A stretch of DNA of 64,000 bases from Anaerohalosphaera lusitana (GCF_002007645.1 NZ_CP019791.1:372001-436000), one strand, 5' to 3'. Positions 1 to 8,310 are shown, counted from the first letter of the stretch. Notes: a model not told the origin generated them from the letters alone. Made by a program: numbers and translations.

Positions 1-96
1 GAGTGATCGGTTGGTTTTATGCTGGGTCCGCCTAAGGCGGATGACAACTTTATCTGACGGGCGGTTGTGCTTGTTATGAGCGTGCCAGCTTTTTTG

Positions 97-523
97 TGCG
101 TTTGAGATTGTCGTGTCGCTTCGCTGGTCGCAATGACAGCTTTTTGTGTGTGGGTTCGATGGGACGCTATGGATGCGGTGGCGTTGCAGGTTGTGGAGGA
201 GTGTTTTGTGCGTGCATGTGTGCTCGTGGTGATCTCTGGGTCCGCCTTCGGCGGATGACAAGCATCGGGTTGAGGTTGCCGGGTCGCTTCGCTCTTCGTA
301 ATGACAGCTTTTTGTGTGGGTTCGATGGGGCGCTATGGATGCGGTGGCGTTGCAGGTAGTGGAGAAGTGTTTTTGTGCGTGCATGCGTGCTCGTAATGTT
401 CTCTGGATCCCGGCTCGTGGGCCGGGATGACAAAGTGTGTGTTTATGCTGGGTGCGCATTAGACGGATGACAAACTTTTGGCGCGACGGCTTATTTATGC
501 TGGGTTCGCCTGAGGCGGATGAC
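97..523. repeat. Cluster of dispersed hairpin repeats (family 1)
   Basis: Gene-free start of the window packed with short units that end in ATGACA and carry a self-complementary arm pair before it. Clear copies lie at 106-138, 232-260, 272-305, 398-432, 446-473 and 497-523, and one more lies just upstream at 21-47. The arms differ between copies but stay largely complementary, for example TCCGCC/GGCGGA and TCCCGGC/GCCGGGA. Small open frames in this stretch are by-products of the repeat. The function is unknown; the shape is REP-like. Confidence 0.8.
106..432. repeat. Two direct copies of a ~160 bp repeat unit, period 166 bp
   Basis: The segments starting at 106 and 272 are near-identical over about 160 bp. 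They share landmarks such as GGGTTCGATGGG (152 and 318) and GGATGCGGTGGCGTTGCAGG, always 166 bp apart. Each unit holds a TCGCTTCG hairpin followed by a TCTGGRTCC hairpin. A diverged third copy of the unit lies at about 60390-60495, so the composite unit is itself dispersed. Confidence 0.8.
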
Positions 524-588
524 GGGGGTGCGGTGGCTGGTTGGTTTTGTTGCTGGCGTTGGGTTTGAAGCGGTTCGGGATGGGGGTG

Positions 589-1293
589 TTAGCTATTGGA
601 TTTTTCGATGGTGAAGAAGGCGAGGTCTATTGCGGTTTTGGCGAGGACGAGGGTCAGGATGATTGCGGCGGTTGAGCCTGTTGCCTGGGTTATGGCAACG
701 CCGGCGGCGGCTACTATGTGGATGGGGACGACTCGGAGGTAGGGTTTGAAGGTGAGTGCGGTGAGGCTTCGGCCGGAGTAGAGGGGTCTGTCTGCGAGCT
801 GCTGGGTGAATGATACACCGTGGCTGATGAACATTATGACGGCTGCGACTGCGATGCCGGGGGTGAACAGGGATTTGATATGAGTCCAGAAGTCGTTGCC
901 TATGCCGACGAGGCTGAAGTATGTGGGGACGTCCAGGTTTTCGGGTGGTGGAGGCTGGTAGCCGCTGAACTCTTTGAAGACGATGAAGCCGACGACTGCG
1001 CAATAGATGCTGAAGTGCATTGCGAAGGCGGGGACGTCGAGGAGCTTGCGGAGGTGTTCGGTGGAGTCGTCGCAGCGGGCGGTTGTGAGTTTGAGAAGGT
1101 TGTAGAAGCCGACGATGAACGCTTCGAGCCAGTAGATGAGCAGGATGTTGATGGCTTGCCAGCCGAGGAAGAACAGGCCGTAGAGGGGGACGAGGTTTGC
1201 GAAGATGAGGACGATGATGGAAATGCGGCTGGAGCGGAGCTCGTCCGGGTCGAGCCGGAAGAGGGCGGCGGCGGTTTCGATGAATCTGCTCAT
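589..1293 (-). CDS. DUF6498-like multi-pass membrane protein
   Basis: This 234-residue protein is dominated by hydrophobic helices, about five to six membrane segments. One pair lies around residues 25-60 with the motif YWLEAFIVGFYN, others near 90-110, 140-165 and 185-230. The polar loop around 115-130 is rich in proline. The WLEA..VG pattern after the second helix is typical of the DUF6498 family of uncharacterised bacterial integral membrane proteins; this assignment is from memory of the family. The gene stands alone, with repeats on its 3' side and a divergent gene of another membrane protein 140 bp upstream. No catalytic residues can be named. Confidence 0.65.
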   Translation of the reverse strand: MSRFIETAAALFRLDPDELRSSRISIIVLIFANLVPLYGLFFLGWQAINILLIYWLEAFIVGFYNLLKLTTARCDDSTEHLRKLLDVPAFAMHFSIYCAVVGFIVFKEFSGYQPPPPENLDVPTYFSLVGIGNDFWTHIKSLFTPGIAVAAVIMFISHGVSFTQQLADRPLYSGRSLTALTFKPYLRVVPIHIVAAAGVAITQATGSTAAIILTLVLAKTAIDLAFFTIEKSNS

Positions 1294-1433
1294 GGGTTCC
1301 TTTCTGTGTTAAAGGTTGTGACGGCGGGTAGAAATATAACAGGGTCAGAATTGTTTTGCAATGATTGAGTTGACTGTTATTATTGTACAGTGAGTAATTT
1401 GCATTTTGGCATGGGTTTATTAAAAGGCGAAGT

Positions 1434-1988
1434 ATGAAATTCGGTAAGAATGTGTGGGTGGTTATTCGGGCGGTGATCCTTCTGGCGATTTGCGGCGGGG
1501 TTGTTTATAAGTTGAGTTCTAGCCCGGAGCTTGCCGAGGTGGATATGAAGATGCCGACGCCTGAGGGGTGGATCGAGTATATGGGTGCAACAATTTTCGT
1601 GGCGCTTGGAATAATGATTTTTGGGGGATTCGCGATACTCGCATCATGGTTGTACACAAAGTTCAGCGGGAAAAGGCCCAAGCGGGGTGATCTGAGCTGG
1701 AGGGTTTATCTGTCGAAGCATGTAATGTTTTTCGGGCCACGCCATATACATTTCAGCGGAACAAGTCCGGTGTTTGTCTTTGGGTTTATATCAGAATGTC
1801 TGGGGGCAGTTGCAGTTGGTTTTGTCGTTGCTGGTATCATAGAGGGGCTTGGGGTGCTGGCGGCGGGTGGAATTTTCTTCGGCGTGATGGCGGCGAGTTT
1901 TTTTGTGGGCAACAGGGTTGCGCTGCGACTTTTCGGCGAGGATGATGACGACGGCGGAAGTAGCGAGGCTGTTGCAAAGAGAGCTTAG
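1434..1988 (+). CDS. Uncharacterised membrane protein
   Basis: The 184-residue product has an N-terminal membrane helix (about 8-25), a second (about 50-72), and a hydrophobic pair around 120-160. It ends in a short acidic and polar tail with a run of Asp residues near 168-173. The ATG is preceded by AAGGCG at a good distance. I do not recognise a family. It is convergent with the methyltransferase gene downstream and separated from it by a strong hairpin. Probably an inner-membrane protein of unknown role. Confidence 0.6.
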   Translation: MKFGKNVWVVIRAVILLAICGGVVYKLSSSPELAEVDMKMPTPEGWIEYMGATIFVALGIMIFGGFAILASWLYTKFSGKRPKRGDLSWRVYLSKHVMFFGPRHIHFSGTSPVFVFGFISECLGAVAVGFVVAGIIEGLGVLAAGGIFFGVMAASFFVGNRVALRLFGEDDDDGGSSEAVAKRA

Positions 1989-2016
1989 GAGGTTGAGGAG
2001 TGTAATGCTATGTGAT

Positions 2017-2039
2017 GGCCCGGCTTTATGGGCCGGGCC
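2017..2039. terminator. Hairpin between convergent genes
   Basis: GGCCCGGC (2017-2024) pairs perfectly with GCCGGGCC (2032-2039) around a 7-nt loop. It lies between the 3' ends of two convergent genes (1988 and 2103). There is no T-run, so it may be a weak or bidirectional terminator. Confidence 0.6.
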
Positions 2040-2102
2040 TGTTGGGGTGTGTCATTCCTTTGCGGAGCCGTTTTTATGCGATGCTTTGGGAGCCGGTTGG
2101 GT

Positions 2103-3479
2103 TTAGAGGTCGTATTCTTCGGGGTGGAACGAGTTTTTGATGTCGGGACGGTTCAGCATCTGTTCGATGAGCTCGTTTTCATCTTCGGGGAGGGAGTCGA
2201 CCTGGGTCTGGAGCATGTCGAGCCAGGGAATCTCGTTGTCGCGGAGGTGGAGCTTGCCGGCGGTGTGTGCGGTGCGGAGGATTTCGAGTGTTGCAGATGC
2301 GGCGGCTCGGGTCCGGAGGTACGGAGTCGGCTGGGCGGCGATGGCTTTGCTTATTTCGATGACGACGTCGGGGCGGAGTACGTAGGCCTGTGGATCGAGG
2401 GATGCGTCGGACTCGGTGAGCCAGTCACGCATGCGGCGGGCGTCTTCGTGGGAGGATCTTGCGGCGGTGGTGAGCAGTCGGCAGTCGTAGGCGAGCTGTT
2501 CCATGGAGACGGTGGGTGCCTTGGCGGAGAGGAGCTGGACGTTCTGGACGGATTCGTTTGACCAGCAGTCGCATACGGCCTGGGCGATGTTGCCGATGGT
2601 GGAGAGGTGTGCGCAGGCGGCGGATCGGCCTTCCATGGAGATGGGGACGCCGGTGATGGCCTTGATGAAGGGGCCCTCGTATGCGCAGTCCTTGGTGGGG
2701 CCGACGGCGCCGGCGGTGACTGCGACGAGGCTGCGGGGGACGGATATGACGCGGACGAGGGCGGCGAAGATGCGGGGGATCATTTTCTGTTCGGCGAGGA
2801 CCATGGCGGTGTTTGCAAAGCCGCATGCGGAGTCGCCCGAGGGGATAATGTTGTTTTGGCTGCAGGAGGTGACGATGCGATTCCAGAGGAAGTCCATGTC
2901 GCGGGCGCCGAGGATGCCGAGTGCGAATACGACGGCGGGCAGGTCGCAGGAGATGAGTGCGTTGTCGTTGACTTCCTTGCCGCCGGTGGATTCGATGGCG
3001 ATCATGTCTGCGCCGGCTTCGGCTGCGCCGGCGAGGAAGGTGTCCATCGCCTGGAGGTATTTGCCGGAGCGTAGGATCGGGGGCCGGGAGAATTCGCGGA
3101 TGTCGTTTATGGTGAGGCGGAGGGCAAGGGCGATGCCGTGGGTTTTATGGCATTCGGCGATCTTGTCGGCGAGCAGGCGGGTGATCTTGAGGCCCCATTC
3201 GGGGTTGGTGGTCATTTCGGGGAGGGTTTCGAACTCGACGAGCAGTTGTGGGACGTTGAGGTGGACGGCTCGTTTGAGGACGTTGTCGATTATTTCGGCG
3301 TATTCGGCGAGGACGGCGGGCATGTTGTCGGCGGTGACTTCCATGCCGGGGAGGGTGAAGTTGATCTCGGGGATGACGGTGCCTGTGCCGATAGAGAGGT
3401 CGTGGCCGCAGGTTACGGGGTTGGGGGCGGTGCCGTAGATGAAATTGTCGGTGTGTGTGATCTTGATTTTTGCTGACAT
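2103..3479 (-). CDS. mtaB: Methanol:corrinoid methyltransferase, MtaB-type
   Basis: About 458 residues, matching the usual length of MtaB, the zinc subunit that moves the methyl group of methanol to the Co(I) corrinoid of MtaC. The family-specific stretch IESTGGKE supplies Glu163, GDSACG supplies Cys219, and GPTKDCAYEGP supplies Cys265. These correspond to the Glu/Cys/Cys zinc ligands of characterised MtaB. The YEGPFIKAITGVPISMEG segment and the WSNESVQ motif are also typical. An upstream in-frame start exists at 3518, but the ATG at 3479 follows GAAAGG at a better distance. No corrinoid protein (mtaC) or mtaA lies in the window, so it is an orphan here. The substrate may be methanol or a related methoxyl compound; this is inferred from family only. 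Confidence 0.85.
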   Translation of the reverse strand: MSAKIKITHTDNFIYGTAPNPVTCGHDLSIGTGTVIPEINFTLPGMEVTADNMPAVLAEYAEIIDNVLKRAVHLNVPQLLVEFETLPEMTTNPEWGLKITRLLADKIAECHKTHGIALALRLTINDIREFSRPPILRSGKYLQAMDTFLAGAAEAGADMIAIESTGGKEVNDNALISCDLPAVVFALGILGARDMDFLWNRIVTSCSQNNIIPSGDSACGFANTAMVLAEQKMIPRIFAALVRVISVPRSLVAVTAGAVGPTKDCAYEGPFIKAITGVPISMEGRSAACAHLSTIGNIAQAVCDCWSNESVQNVQLLSAKAPTVSMEQLAYDCRLLTTAARSSHEDARRMRDWLTESDASLDPQAYVLRPDVVIEISKAIAAQPTPYLRTRAAASATLEILRTAHTAGKLHLRDNEIPWLDMLQTQVDSLPEDENELIEQMLNRPDIKNSFHPEEYDL

Positions 3480-3636
3480 GTTGGACCTTTCGGATTTATT
3501 TGTGATTTCCATTTCCATGTGGGGTTATGATACAGGGTTGCGGGCTGGATTGCCGACATTATGCGGTTAAACATTTGTCTTATCCTGCTATTCCTATGGG
3601 TTTGGTGGGGATTGATTGCGGGTTTTGGACGGGTTA

Positions 3637-3697
3637 GCGGCTGGCGTTGCGTGGGGACTCGCGGCTGGGTCGCCGCTCGCGTTTGGTTGGCTGCATG
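3637..3697 (+). repeat. Dispersed repeat family 3, copy A
   Basis: This copy contains GCGTTGCGTGGGGACTCGCG, then a GCGGC/GCCGC stem around TGGGT, then GGCTGCATG. It resembles copies at 5041-5104, 8311-8400, 60777-60820 and, on the other strand, about 45485-45506. The stem sequence changes to GCGTC/GACGC in other copies and remains paired. Confidence 0.75.
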
Positions 3698-3746
3698 GGG
3701 GTTTGGTCATGCTTTTGAGATTGTTGGTGGGTGCGTCTGGCGTTTT

Positions 3747-3830
3747 GTTCTCTGGAGCTGCCTGCGGCGGATGACAAACTTTTGTCGCGATAGTTATTGC
3801 TGGATTGGGAACCTTCGCAGGGATGACATA
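3747..3830 (+). repeat. Two family-1 hairpin repeats
   Basis: GTTCTCTGG then GCTGCC/GGCGGATGACA at 3747-3778, and a diverged TGCTGGATTGGG...GGGATGACA at 3798-3830. Both share the terminal ATGACA and the CTGGA leader of the copies in 1-523. Confidence 0.7.
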
Positions 3831-3879
3831 AATCAGGTTGGTGCGGCCGGTGTGGGGTTCTTTCGATCGCGGTTGTTTG

Positions 3880-4668
3880 TCAGGTGGGCAGGTGGGTTTT
3901 GAGGTGGTTGGTTATGAGGTTGTGGACGGGTTTCAGTTCGGGGTCGTCGGGGAGGAGGCTTAGCAGTTCGGTTATCTGGCCGCGGGAGTGGAGGCGGGCG
4001 AGGGAGGCGGAGAAGTTGAGGTCGAAGATCCAGCCTAGCTGGAGAAGTTTTACGTCGGTGACGGTGCGGAGGGAGGCGTAGTCGGTTGGCTGTTTGTCAA
4101 GGACGGCTCGGATGACGTGGGGGGAGGCGTGGTGGCTGTGCGGTTCGGGGATGTCCATGACGAAGCCTTCGGGACAGTCGTGGTATTCGCGGTAGTTTTT
4201 GAGGACGACGCGGTAGATGTCGATCTTGTCGGCGTCGCGGATGAGGCGGCAGAAGAGCAGGGTGCGTTCGTCGAGGTCGGCGGGGAGGGACTTTTGGCCG
4301 TGGCAGCGGACGGCGGTGTCGATTATCTGCTGCTGGTCGGCGGGCAGGTCGGCGAGGATGCCTGTCTCGGTGAGGATGTCGGCGGAGCGGATGGAGTGGG
4401 GGAAGGTTTTTGCGTCGGCGAAGGTGCGGTGGTTGTAGAACTGCTCGAATCGGGAGATGTCGTGGAAAAGCGCGATCGCCGAGGCGATCAGGCGGTCGGT
4501 TTCGGGGAGGTCGAGGGCGTCGGTGAGGTAGTCGGTCTCGTCGCAGACTTTTTGGGTGTGGACCTCTTTGAGCTTGAGGTTGGCGGCGATGAACGGGTCG
4601 TCGGTGTTGAAGCGGGCGATGTGGTCGGCGAAGAACGCTTTGTATTTTTTCAGTTTGTCGGGTGTCAT
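3880..4668 (-). CDS. HD-domain phosphohydrolase
   Basis: This 262-residue soluble protein has an HD-superfamily metal site. A His occurs in KEVHTQKV (about residue 37). The doublet HD is in IALFHDISRFEQF (about 68-69). A further His lies in AVRCHGQ, and an Asp in LIRDADKIDIYRV. This order H...HD...H...D is that of HD-type phosphohydrolases acting on nucleotides or other phosphoesters. The substrate cannot be told from sequence. The C-terminal third is all-helical and of unknown role. It is not part of an operon and is flanked by repeats on both sides. No obvious Shine-Dalgarno precedes the ATG. Confidence 0.75.
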   Translation of the reverse strand: MTPDKLKKYKAFFADHIARFNTDDPFIAANLKLKEVHTQKVCDETDYLTDALDLPETDRLIASAIALFHDISRFEQFYNHRTFADAKTFPHSIRSADILTETGILADLPADQQQIIDTAVRCHGQKSLPADLDERTLLFCRLIRDADKIDIYRVVLKNYREYHDCPEGFVMDIPEPHSHHASPHVIRAVLDKQPTDYASLRTVTDVKLLQLGWIFDLNFSASLARLHSRGQITELLSLLPDDPELKPVHNLITNHLKTHLPT

Positions 4669-4824
4669 ATGTTTATCGCGTCTAATTGTATGGATTCAAC
4701 TGCTGCTGTTTATTCGAAGCTAACGGTGTTTTGTGCGTTTTGAGGGGTCCATGATATGGAAAGCGGGCGGTGTGGTGAAGAGAAAAATCGGGTTCATCAG
4801 GATATGACGTGGAGCTTCCATTTT

Positions 4825-4907
4825 GGGCCGCCGCAAAATTTGGCGGCCGTGCCTCCGACGTACTTTTTGGAGGGTCCATTCTCGGCGGACCGTGAAATTG
4901 TGCGGCT
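4825..4907 (-). repeat. 83-bp dispersed repeat (family 2), copy 1
   Basis: GGGCCGCCGCAAAATTTGGC is followed by GCCTCCGACGTAC, GGGTCCATTCTCGGCGG and TGAAATTNTGCGGCT. Two further copies lie at 39112-39193 (opposite orientation) and 55165-55247. The start contains a self-complementary GGCCGCC/GGCGGCC pair. On the minus strand each copy carries an ATG-led frame beginning MDPPKSTSEAR. Confidence 0.85.
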
Positions 4908-5040
4908 GGGGGGGGCTGGTCAAACCAGCGGGAAAAGATTTAACGCTGCACTAATTGCCGATGTTTCGTAAAGAACTAAAAATCTGGTTGATGTGAAATG
5001 GCTTGATTGGGGCGGTGATTTGAGGGATAATGGTTGTGGT

Positions 5041-5104
5041 GCGGCTCGCGTTGCGTGGGGACTCGCGTCTTAGTCGACGCTCGCGATTGGTTTGGCTGCA
5101 TGCG
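5041..5104 (+). repeat. Dispersed repeat family 3, copy B
   Basis: GCGTTGCGTGGGGACTCGCG followed by a GCGTC/GACGC stem around TTAGT and the ending GGCTGCATG. The copy ends exactly where sequence resembling a glycosidase begins, so it may mark the breakpoint that truncated that gene. Confidence 0.75.
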
Positions 5105-5290
5105 GATGTTTTCGTGGTGGATGGACGGGCGTTTATAGTTTATTTCACGCATCCGGGGCGAGTGTACGATGATAAGGGTGTGGAGAAGCATGAGGATACG
5201 CTGGAGTATCGGCGGAGCTCACTGCAGGCGGCGGAGCTGAAGCTGGTAGATGGTAAGATCGTTTGTGATCGGGATGAGTATGCGAAATAA
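5096..5290 (+). pseudogene. 3' remnant of a glycoside hydrolase gene
   Basis: About 64 codons starting HADVFVVDGRAF, containing the phrase IVYFTHPGR, then a RRSSLQAAEL motif and ending in CDRDEYAK. This is the C-terminal segment seen in a group of exported GH43-like beta-propeller glycosidases (HADV..YFTHPGR...RRSS.Q.AEL...CDR). The rest of the enzyme is absent: upstream sequence is a family-3 repeat rather than coding sequence. A longer frame opens at 5030, but its first 20 codons are repeat-derived. I read it as a truncated, non-functional remnant. The next gene starts inside or just after it. Confidence 0.6.
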
Positions 5291-6284
5291 AAACTCATGG
5301 CTAAGTTTGCTGCCAGGATTCAGACGCAAAAAGAAGAAATGCTATTTACTTCGAGAACTTACTCAGTTTGATAATGCGGACAGATATGCAGGATTTGAGT
5401 TGCAATTTTTTCCAGGACATTTTCTAGTTGCAAGTAGCGAACTAGTGCCCTTTTGGAATGTGGATGGAGCAAAGGGCAGCGCACGTCCCGAGGTGGGTGA
5501 GTTTTTTGTTGCCGTGCTATGCATACATGAGGCCAAACGAATAATCCTGATGACGACAGATGATGTTTTTGTGGTAGATCCACGGACAGGTCAAAAAGAC
5601 CTAGCAGTGCCGCAATCGAAATACAAGTATTTCGAATGTGTTTCATTACCAGGTTCGAAGGTAATTATAAACAGCCAGCTAAAAGCTAAAAATGGGTCTC
5701 ATGAACATATGCTTTTAGTACTTAATCTTAACACAGGTAAGATAAGAGAAGTGCCCATAGATTTTAGACCAATGGGAATGTTTGTATCTGATGAGGGCTG
5801 CTGTTATTTGGAGGATCAAAAACGGACTTCATATGTATTTGAGGACATGCGTGTTATACCGTGCGAGAAGATCAAAAAATGGAGAAGGCAAGGTCATGCA
5901 GTGACCTGTTGGGATGACGGAGAGCTTATATGGACGATCTCCAAAGGGTCTAAAAAGTTTGTGGTTGGATGGGGTGATAAAAAGCTGAAGTTGAAAATAA
6001 GAAAACAGTATATCGATATTGCCAGGGTGGGTGGTTTTGTATGGGTCAGGCATGACATGAAATTGAAGCAGTATGATCGGAATGGGGACTTGAAGAACGA
6101 ATTAAATTTGGAGAAAAAGTATACGAGTATGGGGGAGGATGCGGAGGGGCATTTGTGGCTGTTCGATGGTGATAGAACGGTCGACCTTTTTGATGATGAT
6201 GGCAGGCTGTTCGAAACGGTAGAGCTCGACCTGCCTTTGAAAGAAGAAGTCGAAAAAGAATGTAACGTGTCACAGGCAAAGTGA
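5274..6284 (+). CDS. Uncharacterised protein, possibly beta-propeller
   Basis: About 336 residues with no recognised family. It has repeated short beta-rich segments with aromatic/Asp pairs (VFVVDPRTGQK, LLVLNLNTGKI, GHLWLFDGDRTVDLFDDDGR). This pattern suggests a propeller-like fold that reads out values, but no Asp-box or NHL consensus is certain. No signal peptide is seen; the N-terminus is basic (FRRKKKK). The start is uncertain: ATGs occur at 5250, 5274 and 5280, and the earlier one lies inside the glycosidase remnant. The base composition is more AT-rich than the sialidase that follows 27 bp downstream, and the two may be co-transcribed. Confidence 0.55.
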   Translation: MSMRNKNSWLSLLPGFRRKKKKCYLLRELTQFDNADRYAGFELQFFPGHFLVASSELVPFWNVDGAKGSARPEVGEFFVAVLCIHEAKRIILMTTDDVFVVDPRTGQKDLAVPQSKYKYFECVSLPGSKVIINSQLKAKNGSHEHMLLVLNLNTGKIREVPIDFRPMGMFVSDEGCCYLEDQKRTSYVFEDMRVIPCEKIKKWRRQGHAVTCWDDGELIWTISKGSKKFVVGWGDKKLKLKIRKQYIDIARVGGFVWVRHDMKLKQYDRNGDLKNELNLEKKYTSMGEDAEGHLWLFDGDRTVDLFDDDGRLFETVELDLPLKEEVEKECNVSQAK

Positions 6285-6311
6285 ATGCCGTTTTTATTAG
6301 GAGTGATATAA

Positions 6312-7949
6312 ATGAGAGTTTTTAAGCTGTTTTTGTGTACTGCGTTTTTGGTGATTTTTACCGGTATAGCTTTCGGGCAGCGGGAGGTTGTTGTTGATTA
6401 TGGTGTTGGGGAGGATGTTCGGTTTGCTGGGGGTGAGTGGGAGCGTGAGGGCAGTGCGCTTGTTGGGGGAGGTGTGGGTAAGTTTTTGTATTCTGGCTGG
6501 CAGATCGGGGAGGGGAATTTTCGGGTTGCAGTGCGGATGCGATTGGCACGGCTTGATGGGACGGCGGCGAGTTTTGTGATGGACGGGAGTCATTTCGGGT
6601 TTGATTCGCGGACCGGGACGCTGTTCGTGGAGGGGCCTTTGTTTGGGGGAACCGCTGAGATGCTTGAGGAGACGGAGGAATATTTGCAGGCGGGGGAGAG
6701 TTTCGATCTTGAGGTGGTTCGGAGGAACGGGCAGACGCGGTTTCTGATCGACGGGAGGGAAGTGTATCGCAAGGACGGCTGGGACGGGGCTGTGAAGCAG
6801 GTGGGGGTGCGGCCGTGGCGGAACGAGATGGCGGTGGAGAAGTTTGTGGTGAGCGGCAATCTGCGCGAGGCGCCGGAGCCGGTCGGACCGATAGGCGAGG
6901 CGATATTCGTCAGCGGTGAGGGCGGGTACGATACGTATCGGATACCGGCGCTGGCGGTTACGAAGGGCGGGGTTGTGCTGGCGTTCTGCGAGGGTCGAAA
7001 GGACAGCTCTGGCGACAGCGGGGATATCGATCTGCTGGTGAAGCGTTCGGAGGATAACGGCAGGACGTGGGGCGAGGCGAAGGTGGTGTGGGATGACGGG
7101 GAGAATACGTGCGGCAATCCGTGTGCGGTTGTGGATCGTGAGACGGGGACGGTGTGGCTGTTGAGCACGTGGAACCTGGGTGAGGATCATGAGGGCGAGA
7201 TCATCAACGGGACGAGTGAGGATACACGGCGGGTGTTCGTTATGAGTTCTAAGGACGAGGGGCGGACGTGGAGTGAGCCGGCGGAGATCACGGAGGACGT
7301 GAAGGAGGATTCGTGGAGCTGGTATGCGACGGGGCCGGGCAGCGGGATACAGATCGAGTATCTGTACAGCAATCATAAGGGGCGGCTGGTGGTGCCTTGC
7401 GATCATATCGAGAAGGGGACGAAGCGGTATTATTCGCACGTGATATATTCGGATGACCACGGCCAGACGTGGGAGCTGGGCGGGAGAACGCCTGAGGATA
7501 TGGTTAACGAGTGCGAGGTTGTTGAGCTGGAGAACGGACGGCTGATGCTGAATATGCGGAACTATGATCGGTCGAAGAAGTATCGGCAGGTTGCGTTCAG
7601 TGATGACGGCGGGAGGAGCTGGCGGGGGCAGCAGTTTGATGATGAGCTGATCGAGCCGATCTGTCAGGCGGCGATCGAACGGTATGACGGCGACGGGAAC
7701 AGAAGCGAGAGTGTGATACTGTTCAGCAATCCGGCGAGTCGGAGCCGGCGGGTGAATATGACGGTGCGGGCGAGTTATGACTGGGGCGAGACGTGGAACA
7801 GGAAGCGTGTGCTGCACAGCGGGCCGAGTGCTTATTCGGATCTTGCGGTGCTGGGCAATGGTGATATCGCGTGCTTTTATGAAGCGGGCGAAGGCGGGGC
7901 GTATGAGTCGATAGTGTTTGCATCTTTTGAGTTGTCGTCGCTGCGGTAG
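6312..7949 (+). CDS. Secreted exo-alpha-sialidase (GH33-like)
   Basis: 545 residues with a signal peptide (residues 1-23, ending AFG). An N-terminal beta-sandwich-like region (about 24-190) resembles a laminin-G/concanavalin domain. A C-terminal six-bladed sialidase propeller follows. The YRIP motif (variant of FRIP) supplies the first catalytic Arg. Five Asp-boxes are visible: [36 protein letters not shown] and SYDWGETWN. It should release terminal sialic acids from glycoconjugates outside the cytoplasm. AGGAGTG precedes the ATG by about 7 nt. Sialic-acid uptake and breakdown genes are not in the window, so the fate of the product is unknown. The coding strand is unusually G-rich, as is the rest of this end of the window. 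Confidence 0.88.
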   Translation: MRVFKLFLCTAFLVIFTGIAFGQREVVVDYGVGEDVRFAGGEWEREGSALVGGGVGKFLYSGWQIGEGNFRVAVRMRLARLDGTAASFVMDGSHFGFDSRTGTLFVEGPLFGGTAEMLEETEEYLQAGESFDLEVVRRNGQTRFLIDGREVYRKDGWDGAVKQVGVRPWRNEMAVEKFVVSGNLREAPEPVGPIGEAIFVSGEGGYDTYRIPALAVTKGGVVLAFCEGRKDSSGDSGDIDLLVKRSEDNGRTWGEAKVVWDDGENTCGNPCAVVDRETGTVWLLSTWNLGEDHEGEIINGTSEDTRRVFVMSSKDEGRTWSEPAEITEDVKEDSWSWYATGPGSGIQIEYLYSNHKGRLVVPCDHIEKGTKRYYSHVIYSDDHGQTWELGGRTPEDMVNECEVVELENGRLMLNMRNYDRSKKYRQVAFSDDGGRSWRGQQFDDELIEPICQAAIERYDGDGNRSESVILFSNPASRSRRVNMTVRASYDWGETWNRKRVLHSGPSAYSDLAVLGNGDIACFYEAGEGGAYESIVFASFELSSLR

Positions 7950-8012
7950 GCGGGTAAAGTGGTTAGCGTTTTTTGAGACAGATCGACTTGATTTTTGTTT
8001 GGAGGATTTGTT

Positions 8013-8294
8013 ATGCCGACGGTTAAGGATGTTGTCGTGAAGAAGCCGAGCGAGGCGGAGATGGCGGAGGCGAAGAGCTGGCCGACGTGGGGGTGCGAGG
8101 CTAGCGAGTTCGACTGGGACTATACGCAGACGGAGACTTGCCTGCTGATCGAGGGGAAGGTGGTCGTTACGGATCGGCCGGACAGCGGGGAGTCTGTTAG
8201 TTTTGCGGCTGGGGATATGGTCGTGTTTCCGGAGGGGCTTGCGTGTGTGTGGAAGGTGAGCGCGCCGGTGAAGAAGCATTATAAGTTTGATTAG
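8013..8294 (+). CDS. Small cupin-domain protein
   Basis: 93 residues from the ATG at 8013, which follows GGAGG at ideal spacing; an earlier in-frame ATG at 7995 lacks one. The protein is a single short cupin: TWGCEASEFDWDY, the beta-hairpin ETCLLIEGKVVVTD, then GESVSFAAGDMVVFPEG. This is the short cupin form related to EutQ / ureidoglycine-type cupins (DUF861). Such stand-alone cupins bind small molecules or metals, but their substrate is usually unknown. It lies 63 bp after the sialidase on the same strand and may share its transcript. Confidence 0.75.
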   Translation: MPTVKDVVVKKPSEAEMAEAKSWPTWGCEASEFDWDYTQTETCLLIEGKVVVTDRPDSGESVSFAAGDMVVFPEGLACVWKVSAPVKKHYKFD

Positions 8295-8310
8295 CGGTTG
8301 TACGTGATTG

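Larger units (their letters stand above)
3519..3879. other. Gene-free spacer made of repeats
   Basis: This 360-bp spacer between convergent or unrelated genes contains a family-3 repeat (3637-3697) and two family-1 hairpins (3747-3778 and 3798-3830, each ending in ATGACA). The open frame across it is composed of these repeats and has no recognisable protein similarity. No promoter could be assigned. Confidence 0.7.

Noticed and set aside
1-523. CRISPR array
   Set aside because: Repeats are unequal in length, palindromic with changing arms and duplicated in blocks; no uniform repeat/spacer pattern and no cas genes.
3561-3902. 113-residue Trp/Gly-rich frame
   Set aside because: Built from family-3 and family-1 repeats; no ribosome site and no similarity.
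4756-4971. 71-residue frame across the 83-bp repeat
   Set aside because: Repeat-derived; the same peptide-like piece recurs in unrelated locations, and flanking codons are not conserved.
6297-8279. 660-residue open frame on the minus strand
   Set aside because: It is wholly antisense to the sialidase and cupin genes, rich in Arg/His/Pro/Leu as expected for the shadow of a G-rich gene, with no motifs. The sialidase has a signal peptide, Asp-boxes and a ribosome site.
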